Of a DNA stretch of 50,486 nt, positions 20,852-30,676 are shown one piece after another. The translations under genes and the position numbers were made by a program. Under the pieces are notes generated by a model that had not been told where the DNA came from, ran no database searches, and worked only from the letters and a program-made list of their open reading frames with translations. This DNA is from Zancudomyces culisetae (taxonomy: Eukaryota; Kickxellomycota; Harpellomycetes; Harpellales; Legeriomycetaceae), in NCBI GenBank assembly GCA_001969505.1, contig LSSK01000356.1:1-50486 (forward strand). Direction: 5' to 3'. The stretch's first letter is position 1. Every line of letters begins with the position of its first letter.

Positions 20852-23800
20852 TATTTTCGTATACTTGTGCTTTTGTTTTGATTTATTTTTTTAACAAATT
20901 GGCTATTATCCGAAGATTTTTCAATTACTCTTAGATCTATGATAGAGAAAATGTTATATAATTAGATACCATTCGAGTATGACTGAAAAGTTTCAGAAGA
21001 AGATCGCCTTTAACTAGTCATACGCTATATGTTTCTATATATGCGTATTATTCTCAAGTTTAATACACATCCAGCTAGCCGATTCGATAGTTGAAATACA
21101 GGACTGCAATATATTTACTAATTTTAAACCACCTTTCAAATCTCCTCCCTCCTTAACAAAAAAGATTGCTTAGATAATTATTTTCGCAGGACTATTTCAT
21201 TGGTGTTTTATACTCCCCCCCCCTCCCCTCCAAATAAGAGTAAACCTAGTAATTTCATTTCCACTGTTCCAAGAATTTGCATCACCAACGAAAAAAGGTG
21301 TAAAGGAGCAAGGCAGTCGCCTTCAGAGATCAACATTTTCATAAAATCCTTCGTGTTAAAAAAAAACAAAAAAAAATACATATCTTTATCAATTGCGGTA
21401 GAGCTCTAAGCAAAATGGCTCCACTATGTGCCACAGAGCTCAAAAATCGATTTTATTCTCACTGCCACTCCATATGACCCTCTCACCAATCCCAACAACG
21501 ATTGAATGTCATCTTTTATTTTAAGTATTTAAAGGTTTTCAACCCTTTAACCCTTCCCCTCGTGTAAAGAACTCACCATTTAATAAATAGTCAAATACAA
21601 ACCAGAGGTTGCTCCAAAATGGCTTCACTGCTGTTCTCGCAAATATTCTTTATCGTGGTTTTGAAATAGATTCTGTCCAACAAGTATGTAGCAACTAACG
21701 TACCAGTATTGACCTGTGCTTTATAAAGATAAATGTAAAACAGAGGGCAAAACAAAGCAAAACCGAACCCCTGAAATCTCAATGTCGAAAAAAAAAATTT
21801 TCCACCATATACAAATCGCCTTTACACACTCTCTTCTTAGCTAGCAGTCAGGTTCCCCTTCTAAATGTAGATAACACTGGTCTTGATGGCCGTTGCTATC
21901 AAAACGAGACTATATATACGCTTTCCATTCCCTTATAACAAATGGAGTAGGAAATTGCATTTCCTGTTTGCTCTTTGCCATTCTTCCTTTCCTGTCCACT
22001 TTTTCTAGTCAAAATGCGTAAATAAGAGTAATTAAAGTTAACACAACATACCTATTCAGCCTCCTAAGACCAGCGTTTGTTTGTCTACCATATAAGGTTT
22101 TTCTTTAGTATCTTGTTCTGTTGTGTCTAGTATTTTCGTATTCAGTTACTTTTTAACAGAAAGTTCTGTTTCTAGCAGAAAACTTTGCAAACATGAATTT
22201 CGCCTTACAAAATTTTATACACCTGAACCAACCAACAATTTTGGTCGTTCACACTCACATTGGAGAGATTATTACATTTTTTTACTAGGAATTATTTTTT
22301 TTTATCTGCTACTGTCCAATCATGCATTTGATTTTTTTATAGCAAATAAAAATACGAATTCCCTTTTTTTAATTCGCCAGTTCGAAAACTTTTTTGATAT
22401 GATTTTCCCCTTTACTCCCTATGGCTAATAGGAATGGCTTTACGCTTCGGAAAAGCAAAATTAATTTTGATATGCAAATTAGTTTTAAAATCTAGCTTTT
22501 TTTTTTTCGATTATGTATTTTAGTGGGAGGGGAGAGGGTGGGAGAGGAGGATAAAGGGCCATATTCTTTTTATTCTGATGCAAGCTGGCAAAATCGCTGA
22601 TTTGCGATGTGTTAATGTATTTCGAGCATCTAGTCAATTATGTTTTACTTTACAAATGTCTTGAATCCAATAACATGCTCTAATGCGTAAAACTGTGTTT
22701 ATAGGCTTTTTTTTTTGTAGAATTTAAGGCAATTCTTATCCCCGATGCTCTAACTTTTCCATAGCAAGTCATGAATATGTATTTTCAATTTTAATATTAG
22801 AATACTTTGTACGTGGAAACCGAGGGCTATCGTATCACGTATATATGACGTTAATGTACTAGTCACGTTTCATTTATCCTTTCATTTTAGTAATTGGTGC
22901 TAATTTTGATACAGAGAAATTAACAACAACAGGGTCAGGGTAAAAAAAATAAGCGTTTGTTACTTAACTATTACGGGAAATAAAAGTAAAACAGGAAAAC
23001 CGATTGTTGCATTTGCCTTAGCCTTAATCCTCTCTGTACTTTGCATCTCTGTATAAATCACCTGTTTAGCTATCAATCTTTTACTTTTATCCCCATTTTC
23101 ACATATCCATATCTTCATCAATAAGAACAATAAGAACAATAGGCACGATGCATACTAGAGCGGAAACCAACTCCGGGTATTTGCCACCTTTAGATGTACC
23201 ACCAGCTAAAACAGAGCTACCAGGATTTTTGGCATTTCTTTACTCCCATACATGTCGCTTGGTGCGAGCGGGGGGTTTTCTCCTTTACAAAACCCCTTTT
23301 CATTTACTTTGATGAAATACAAAACATGAGTAGTATTTTTGGTTTCGGTAGTCTCTAACCCCATAAATAATACTATTAACCAGTGGTGAACCTTGAGCGA
23401 ACGTATTGTAAAATAAAATGGCGCGAGGAGGGTACAAGGTACCACTTTTTCAACAACCCCAATAGATTTTTTACCTAGTTTTTTTTTTTCGCCTTTTGGA
23501 TTGAATGAATAATTTTATTTTTTGCTATACATTTTTTCGCTCAATGTGGATTTGAAATACGCAGTAATTGGCTGAAAACAAGGTCAAGTATGGGCCTATA
23601 GTTTTGTAACATTTTTTGCCTTTTTCCTATAAAACAAGTATCGTTGGAGAAAAGTCCAATGTTCATCTGCATTTACAAGAAGAACCATTGATTTGCGTAT
23701 TAATGAGTATACCCCGCTTTGTTTGCTCTCAAATCACCTTTTGCCATTTTCTAGCTATCTTATATTACAGTGGAAGCATAACACCTTTTATTTTCTAATT

Positions 23801-24861
23801 CCCAACCAGATTTGGTTTGGTAGTAATAAAAATATTTTGCGCCCACACACCAAGCTCTTTACATGGTATATTGCACATGAGCAAATACACGTGCGGTATT
23901 TACGCAAAACTAAATTTTCTAAAGGCCGTACAGGGGAAGTGATATATCAATTATGTTGAGGGCTCACATATACAACTACGGCCACATCCCAATGCAATAC
24001 CCATCACACACTGTATTTGTACAAAAAGTGTACCCACTCTCTAGACTATGTATTTTTTTAGCATTTAGACTAGTATACTTCTAGGGTTGGTAACACGCAA
24101 CCAATTTCTGTAGATTCACCCGTAAATCGCAACTAACCCAGAATATTTTATTTATTGTAAAATGCCTTGTGTATGTCATGAAAATCTAGAGCGATTTATT
24201 ACAGAGTGAATTCTTGTGACACAATGACGCAAAAAACGTGCAGCGAAATAACGTGATATGTTCAAATGGTTTTTATTTGCAGGACCTTTAATAAACACAA
24301 CAAATCGCATTTAGCTCACACAAGAAAATCGCGCTGACAGTGCTAAGATGCCATCTGGCATTCGCTTTTTGATGTCATGTCTAGCTAGGCTTGCGTTTAG
24401 TTGTTACCGTTCTTCTTAGTATAGTTTTTACTATATTTTCCCTTAAGATGCACTGTAGTGTACAAATAATCTGCTAGAAGCGATATTTCTATCGGGAACA
24501 CTCTGAAGAAGCCAAATTAGTCTTTGGTAAAGCTTGCTTTCTTCTATAGAAATTATGTTGGAAACTGAAAATTCGCCACAAAACTTAAAACGTTGGCGCA
24601 ACCTGTGAGTATTATCGCCCACCTTTAGTTAAGTGGAAATATCCAAATCCAACACTTGTTTCTTTTTTCATACAACATTGTTTTTCTAGTAGAGATGCTG
24701 AACGTACATCAATACATGGAACCCTTATTTAGTGCAAAAAATTTTCTGGTTCACACCCGTCGCACCACTCTATTCATAAATTCAAAACTACTAGGTATAT
24801 AAACAATCAAATAAAAAAAGCAGAAAGTGAGAGATAAAGGTCGAAAAGGCATCTCTATGAC
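20852..24861. other. Four-kilobase gene-poor region
   Basis: The longest stretch without a supportable gene. Open frames here (for example 22123-22428 + and 23616-23798 +) are rich in Phe, Ile and Lys, as expected from AT-rich chance ORFs. Three things stand out: a C-rich run at about 21218-21232, a G-quadruplex-type motif at 22525-22542, and a less AT-rich patch at 23100-23290 open in more than one frame. No tRNA, rRNA, terminal repeats or transposase fragments were seen. It includes the SDS3-like promoter and the thioesterase 3' side. Confidence 0.5.
22525..22542 (+). other. G-quadruplex-type motif
   Basis: Four G runs (3, 4, 3 and 3 bases) separated by loops of 1, 3 and 1 bases, which is the classic pattern for a stable intramolecular quadruplex. 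It is unusual in this AT-rich spacer. Folding and function are unproven. Confidence 0.5.
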
Positions 24862-25935
24862 CTAGAGCTTAGCAAACATTTTGGGACCTGAGGAGTCTGG
24901 CGCGGTCGTATTATCAAGTTTTGGAAACGTACTTTTAAAGTACAAGGGTTTAGGAACACTCTTCGTTAAATTTGATGCTCTGACAAGCCCTTCTTGAGAA
25001 ACAGAAGCGCATAGTTCGCCACTCGAGTTGTAAACCCGTCCATAAACTAGAGCTCTACTATTAACCATCCTTGTTGATTCGCTCTCAAACAAAAACCGTT
25101 TATCTACTCTTATGTCTGAATGGAACCATATTGTATGATCCAAACTAACTGTCATATCTAAGCTATTCTTTTTGGCGTTATAGCCATACGCATGAGGAAA
25201 TCTAGAAGTACTTAAAAATCCCCAATCTGAAATGTATGCTAAAATACACTGATGAACCTGTGGTGCCAAATGCTCCAGATTTTTGATAATTTTATACCAC
25301 GTCAGATCATATGGAGCTCTGATTTCATTTTCCTCATAGGGAATACCATTCTCAGCCCTGTACCTAATATTGTGTAGTTTCGATAGGCCGAGGTTTTTGT
25401 CTAGTTCTTTGTCTTCTGGCTTAGCCCTAATAACGGAAAGTTTGAGAGCACCAACATCCACCAGGTATTCATCGTCATCAAAGGAATAGTTTTTCTCTGA
25501 AGATCCTCCAGATCCGCGATTTTTACGCTCAGCTTCGTTAATCGGAATTACGGCTGGAGCCTTATGCTGGTGAGTGATGTGCGAGAATTCTGGTTTCTGG
25601 AAGCTAGCCGAAAGAGAGAATATTATCTTGCCCTTTTGTTTTGCCACAACAGTTCTGGAGGCAAAGGACTTTCCGTCCCTAATTCTCTCGACATGATAAT
25701 AAATCGGAACATCTTTCTTTCCTGCAAGCAAAAAGTATGAATGGAGTGAATGTGCTCTGAATTTGGTGTCCACCGTGAGAATTGCACAAGCCAAGGATTG
25801 GGCTACAACCTGCCCTCCAAATACACCTCTAGCTGCCCCCGGGATATGAGTTACCTCAGTGAAATAAATATCCTTGTCAGCTTCCTGGAGGAAAAAAAAG
25901 TCTTGGAGTTGTTTTTTGATTTGGTCGATTCTCAT
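24862..25935 (-). CDS. Peroxisomal acyl-CoA thioesterase II (ACOT8/Tes1/TesB family)
   Basis: From the ATG at 25935 the protein is 357 aa. It hydrolyses acyl-CoA to free acid and CoA. Two hot-dog halves are visible. The first starts near FFFLQEADKDIYF and includes RGVFGGQVVAQSLACA, HSLHSYFLLAGKKDVP and ERIRDGKSFASRTVVAKQKG. The second includes AYISDWGFLSTSRFPHAYG, TVSLDHTIWFHSDIRVDKRF and SQEGLVRA. The Asp of YISDW, a Ser/Thr of the SLDHT stretch and the Gln of SQEG fit the family's catalytic residues. The last three residues, AKL, are a PTS1 signal, so peroxisomal import for fatty-acid oxidation is likely. The frame stays open upstream of this ATG and joins further exons in phase (see the separate entry), so the true start is uncertain. 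ACOT8 homology begins at this ATG. Confidence 0.87.
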   Translation of the reverse strand: MRIDQIKKQLQDFFFLQEADKDIYFTEVTHIPGAARGVFGGQVVAQSLACAILTVDTKFRAHSLHSYFLLAGKKDVPIYYHVERIRDGKSFASRTVVAKQKGKIIFSLSASFQKPEFSHITHQHKAPAVIPINEAERKNRGSGGSSEKNYSFDDDEYLVDVGALKLSVIRAKPEDKELDKNLGLSKLHNIRYRAENGIPYEENEIRAPYDLTWYKIIKNLEHLAPQVHQCILAYISDWGFLSTSRFPHAYGYNAKKNSLDMTVSLDHTIWFHSDIRVDKRFLFESESTRMVNSRALVYGRVYNSSGELCASVSQEGLVRASNLTKSVPKPLYFKSTFPKLDNTTAPDSSGPKMFAKL

Positions 25936-26635
25936 CTCGGTTCTTTGCCTGGTCAACACGCGTTTTAGTGAATATTTGGTGATAAAATAAAGTACAAATC
26001 TGGGCTCGTTGGTAATATTTGAATAGAAGGTCAGGTTGGTGAAGGGAATCAAGGAAAAGACATTGTATAAATATCTGAAACAGAACAGTGAGGAATTATG
26101 TTTCTGGAACTATTGCAAGCTATTTTGCGTAGCCAGAACAGGATTTGAAACACACAGAAATGATAAGCAAAATTGAAAAGCATGGGGCAGTTTCGAGGTG
26201 GAGACAGGGGACGAGAAGTAGGTCAATTTTCCATCATCCTGTAGTAGTAGTTGGTCGGTAATATTTTTGACTTGAAGAACGTGATTTTTCACATTCAGAT
26301 AAATATTAAACAATGGGTGGAGAGCATTTGTTTCTGCAGGCTGAAAACAAATTAGCGAGGTAGCATCCTGAAAGTTCCGTTTCTGGATTCCGAGTATATT
26401 TTAGTATCAAGGAGTTGGCATTTCCGAATTCTAGTCCATGAAAAGTCTCATCAACATATACTCTCGTGATAAGGGTTAGAAAGTAAGGATGGTGAATGTG
26501 ATTAAAGCAACGAGTAAAGCGCGAGAAATTCTTGAGTTTCCACTCGACACTTTATACTTTAAGATCGAGAATAAGTTTTACCAATTTAAGCATGCTATGT
26601 TCTGGGTGTTTTAGTGGTATTGTGTGTATCTCCAT
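25936..26635 (-). CDS. Possible 5' coding exons in frame with the thioesterase
   Basis: Minus-strand exons 26635-26582, 26542-26462 (or from 26530), 26382-26156 and 26074-25936 join in frame into the thioesterase. The last acceptor (CTGTTCTGTTTCAG at 26075) is excellent. The intron ending at 26383 has a TACTAA-type branch site 20-30 bases before its acceptor. The added 160-odd residues include NFSRFTRCFNHIHHPYF, ICFQPAETNALHPLFNIYLN and NEPRFVLYFITKYSLKRVL. They look like a folded domain and not a presequence. I do not recognise it confidently; the spacing of the last segments faintly recalls the N-terminal clamp half of Rad9. It may be an N-terminal extension, a separate small gene or a decayed one. 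The first exon and the 39- or 51-bp first intron are the weakest parts. Confidence 0.35.
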
Positions 26636-26828
26636 GCTTTGCTAATTGACCAGTATACGCAAATAGCGTGTCCGTGTAACACCTAGAGAATTGGGTATAG
26701 TGTAAAGTTTCTTAAAAAAAAATTTTTTTTACTTACATAACTGATATATTCATAATATCGGTATTTTGTCTTTTTTGCGCTAAAATGAGTACGCACAAAA
26801 AAAGGAGATAAAACATTCAACAAGGCGA

Positions 26829-27478
26829 ATGGATCACTACGAAACATTGGGAGTTTACAAGGGATCTACTCAGGAAGAAGTAAAACGAGCCTTCAGATCT
26901 CTGGTGCTGAAGGTAACTCTGTCTTTCCAACTCGGATAATAGTACGAGCCTGAGTAGGGGAACTATTATGAAATTAACGAAATATTCAATAATTATATAG
27001 ATACACCCAGATAAAGAGAAAAATCTACTGAATAAAGGTGAACATCTGAATGAACATTCCAATAAAGACTTTGATAGAGTTGTTGAGGCCTACAATGTGC
27101 TTAGAGATTGTGAAGCCAGAAAAAAGTATGATTTGGACCGCGAACTGGCCAGAAGAAGGGAGATAGGAATAGTAACTGAAGAAGTGGATTTGGACGACAT
27201 GTCGTATGACGAAGGTATGTAGAGTGCTGTTTTAGTAAACAAGTCATTTTATTGACAAAGATTTAATGGAAAAATATATATTCCGGTTAAAACGACACAA
27301 AAATCAATGTTCTTAAAACTATACTAAAGTAGAAAGCGGTAGCTTTTCTCATCCATGCAGATGTAGCGGTACTTTTCTAGTCACAGAGGAGGAATTAGAG
27401 ATGGGGAACGAGATATACCCGTGTAATTTATGTTCATTGAAAATACATGTTCTGTATGATATTAACGACGAAGTATGA
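26829..27478 (+). CDS. DPH4: Dph4 (DNAJC24/Jjj3), diphthamide biosynthesis J protein
   Basis: Three exons, 26829-26912, 27001-27214 and 27333-27478, give 147 aa. The N-terminal J domain (DHYETLGVYKGSTQEEVKRA) carries HPD at the start of exon 2 (IHPDKEKN), with the family helix ending ARKKYDLDREL. The C-terminus is a CSL zinc finger: HPCRCSGTFLVTEEELEMG, then YPCNLCSLKIHVLYD, with CxC and CxxC cysteines. This combination is diagnostic of Dph4, which donates or transfers iron/electrons to Dph1-Dph2 for the first step of diphthamide formation on eEF2. The length matches the family (about 150-170 aa). Introns are phase 0 and phase 1. The gene starts divergently from the thioesterase exons. Confidence 0.92.
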
Positions 27479-27872
27479 CACTAGATTTTTTTGTATCAAA
27501 GCTTTTTGCGACATTTACTTTACACCAACACGAAAGAAGCCAAAAGGGATGATCTGCTCTAAAAGTCTGGACGAGATAGTTATTGTTTTTAGGTTATACA
27601 TACAAGAATAGTGTAAACACATTTGGATGTACTTTGGAATAACAGCAGACTATGAAGGCTATTCCTAACCCATCCAGTCCAGAAAAAGTTTCCTCAACTG
27701 TTAGTTGATATAGAAAGGATAGCAATTATATATATATAGAGTGTATTCATTGAATTAAGAAAAGTCATATGCTGTCAAAAAAGTTATCACAACAAGCAAA
27801 TTTAATTTCGGTTGAGTCAAAAGTTAATTTTTAGATGGCCGATTTATTGTTTCAGATGCAAAGAAAAAAAAA
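27479..27872. other. Convergent intergenic region, DPH4 / KDSR
   Basis: The 3' ends of DPH4 (plus) and the ketosphinganine reductase gene (minus) face each other here. A TATATATATATA run lies near 27730. No gene is seen. Confidence 0.6.
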
Positions 27873-28877
27873 CTATTCTGGTTTGGCCTTGGGCTTACCA
27901 TATTGAAATGTTGAAATAGTCCTGTCAACAAATATTCTCCAAATGGGAAGCGCTACCCAGGCAATCATTGCCAACACCGAATCAATAGCCACATTGTTCA
28001 TTGGCATTGCTCCTCGGGAAGCGACCCTGAATAATAACGTAGAAAAATCACTAGTGATGGCCACTTCGCCTCTTTTTAGCCCTTTAAGTAGGGCTGTAGA
28101 GCATTGCTCCGGAGTAAGTCCATCAACTGCGTCTTCAATTTTTTTTGAAATTTCTGGTTTGAGTTTGTTTTCGGCCTCATACCCAGGCGACAGTATGGTT
28201 CCGGGGTAGTATGCAGAGACATTTATCCCGTGTAGTATTAATTCGCTCCTTAGTGCTTCTGCTAGCCCTCGAATTGCAAACTTTGTTGCAGAATACTGGG
28301 TATATCCTACGAGTCCAAGCATACTTAGCGTAGACCCCACAAGAACCACATGGCCCTTGATATTCGCATTTACCATTCTTCTTGTTGCCTCGTGTATTGT
28401 ATACAGTGCACCGAAATAGTTCAGTTGCATGCTTTTTTCAAATACTTCTACATCCTGTTCAATAAAATATCCGGGATATGCGGCACCAGCACAAGTAAAA
28501 ACATACTCAATTTCTTTTCCCTGACGCTCAACACTCTCTTCAAGTGCAGCTTTGGAGCTTTGCTTGTCTGTAGTATCTGAGGATATATAAATAATCTTTT
28601 GAGTCTCATTAACCCGACATTTTTCAATCTCTTCGGCCGCGAATTTAAGATTATCGAGCCCTCGTGCAATTATTGTAACACTTGCACCATCCTTGAATAG
28701 ATCCATGGCAACAGCCTTGCCCAACCCTGAACTTCCACCGGTTACATAGCAATGTTTTCCATTAACGTTGAATTTTCTACCTCTAAAGCGTAAATGTAAT
28801 TCACTTATCACCAAGAGTAGCGCTAAAACGCCAATTGCCGATAAAATCCCGGATAGGATCGCATACAAAGTTTCCAT
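27873..28877 (-). CDS. TSC10: 3-ketodihydrosphingosine reductase (Tsc10/KDSR)
   Basis: Single-exon ORF of 334 aa. It reduces 3-ketosphinganine to sphinganine with NADPH, the second step of sphingolipid synthesis at the ER. A hydrophobic helix (residues 6-27) is followed by the cofactor motif TGGSSGLG (46-53). CAGAA, N153, S182 and the YSATK motif (Y195, K199) complete the short-chain dehydrogenase catalytic set. AYYPGTILSPGYEAEN is typical of KDSR (TPPDTDTPG region in yeast). A second hydrophobic stretch near the C-terminus (AIDSVLAMIAWVALPIW) and a basic tail KPKAKPE fit the ER membrane topology. The length matches KDSR (332 in human). A related SDR cannot be wholly excluded. Confidence 0.87.
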   Translation of the reverse strand: METLYAILSGILSAIGVLALLLVISELHLRFRGRKFNVNGKHCYVTGGSSGLGKAVAMDLFKDGASVTIIARGLDNLKFAAEEIEKCRVNETQKIIYISSDTTDKQSSKAALEESVERQGKEIEYVFTCAGAAYPGYFIEQDVEVFEKSMQLNYFGALYTIHEATRRMVNANIKGHVVLVGSTLSMLGLVGYTQYSATKFAIRGLAEALRSELILHGINVSAYYPGTILSPGYEAENKLKPEISKKIEDAVDGLTPEQCSTALLKGLKRGEVAITSDFSTLLFRVASRGAMPMNNVAIDSVLAMIAWVALPIWRIFVDRTISTFQYGKPKAKPE

Positions 28878-29520
28878 TGTGGCTTTCCAAGAGGTTGTTT
28901 GATTAAAGTTATCTTATGAATACTGTCCGGATATCGGAAATGCTGGAGAAATCCTTCAAAAATATTATGCAAGCGGAGAGGCAATGAAAGACTGCCTTTT
29001 GTTTAACAAAATCAATCAGAGTAACAAAGGCAGTATCTGCTTTTGTAGCAAATCAGTATTTCAAAAGTACTCCCAGTCAGGCACTACTAAAATATATGAT
29101 GTTTTGGCTCAGCGAATTGACTTGCAGAAACTTTGGGAGTTCTAGATAATTATATTTTCTGGGCTATTTTATTTGCTTTGCCACTATTTTTTATGCGACC
29201 CAAGCGGTAGACTTGGTTGATTAATTCCTGTTCAATGGCTATAAAAACCGCAAACTATGTAATCACTTGAACTTTGGCTTCTATTCGTTAACATTGTTTT
29301 TTTTTTTTGCTTTTTCCTTCTATTTTTTTAAAAAACAAATGCGATTATAATTGCTATTGTTCGTTAACACTTCTAAAGTTTTAAACTAGCCATCTATATT
29401 TCTATTTTCCAAATACTCCAATTAGTAAACCATCTCTGTATTAGTAAAAAAGCAAAGATCAATGCATCTTTTATGATATATGCGGTAGGAATAACGGTGT
29501 CTACTTGAATATATGCAATA
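28878..29520. other. Divergent promoter region, TSC10 / DAD3-like
   Basis: The 643-bp spacer between divergent genes should hold both promoters. T-rich runs occur around 29298-29335. No separate gene is supported. Confidence 0.6.
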
Positions 29521-29850
29521 ATGGTTCATGATTTGATGTTTGAAACAGAGCTGATTGCTGAGTACGAAAAAGTCAATAGCGAAATCCAAAGGGTAAACAA
29601 ACTGCTTGTAGATTTAAACACCAACGATCTCTACAAAATAATTGACAATCTCAGAAAATTAAACAAGGATATTACAATTATTTACACCCTGATCAAATCT
29701 ACAACATATGGGCAATATAATATGCAGAATATCGGCTCAGGTTCTACCGAGAGCCAGTATATTGATACTGGGACTATAAGCACCAAAAATCAGGAAGGGG
29801 GGCAGCATCGTTCTAGTGGGTTTGAAACAAATTGTCCAGATTATCGCTGA
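29521..29850 (+). CDS. DAD3: DASH/Dam1 complex subunit Dad3-like
   Basis: Single-exon ORF of 109 aa. Residues 10-66 form an alpha-helical segment (ELIAEYEKVNSEIQRVNKLL, then LRKLNKDITIIYTLIKSTTY). This matches the Dad3 pattern: E-x2-x-KY/YEK..., a spacer, then DI-x-KIGLV-TLLKGSVYSL in yeast. Dad3 is a small subunit of the DASH ring that couples kinetochores to spindle microtubules. The rest is a Ser/Gly/Gln-rich tail. Yeast Dad3 is 94 aa. The match relies on one conserved helix, so I hold it with moderate confidence. DASH is confined to fungi and some protists, which supports a fungal source. Confidence 0.72.
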   Translation: MVHDLMFETELIAEYEKVNSEIQRVNKLLVDLNTNDLYKIIDNLRKLNKDITIIYTLIKSTTYGQYNMQNIGSGSTESQYIDTGTISTKNQEGGQHRSSGFETNCPDYR

Positions 29851-30676
29851 AAACTACAACTTATTATATGTCAAAGGGAGCCAAGAAAGTGGACGATTTG
29901 GCGGAAGAGTGTCAGATCTCATTTTTCACTTTTTGGGCTTTTATGCCTTGGTATACTCAATTTCTATCTATTTTTCTTCCTTGCTTTTTGCCCTCCTCGT
30001 ATAAAGTTTATATAACTTCAACCAAAAAAAAAAGGAATAGAGAGTAACATAAAGCAGCTGTGTATTTCTGATTCAATGTATCTTAGTTTTGTTCTAGCTT
30101 TTTCTTGTATATTTTTAGTGTTTTTTCTTGTATTTACTAATAAATGAGCTACATGAAATAAACTTGAACAATGGAATTCTTTATGAGATGTCGTTGCCTT
30201 CAAAAAAAAAGACGGCCTGCTGCACCAATATTTATAAAATAACACTGTCACTAATTATCCATTTAATTTACCTGGCAGTTCTCATAGAAAATGTTGATTC
30301 AAGCTATCCAACTTGACCTATATTTAAATTTTATTTTCGTTATAGCTAACATCCGTATCAAGCACTCTTACGATATTTATGTTCTGAGTCCTCATCTTCA
30401 AATACTCAGTTTAATGATCAAAATGAGCTATTTACCAGGTCTCAATATGACCAACCCGCCCATACTTTGGTTTTTTTTCCCCAAAAGTTTCGTATTTTCG
30501 ATTGGTTCTCAAATCATCTGAACCACTCGTGAAAATTTTTTTTTGTATATTTTGGTCAGGAAATGCAGTTGTAAAATTTTTGATCCATTATTTAATGTTA
30601 GTCAACCAAGACAAAAGGGAAAGAAAAACAAAAGGTAATTTAAGAAACTAGTTGAAAGCACAAACGAAGAAAAAAG
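29851..30676. other. Intergenic, upstream of NOP12
   Basis: AT-rich spacer between two plus-strand genes. It contains chance ORFs only and should hold the NOP12 promoter. Confidence 0.6.
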
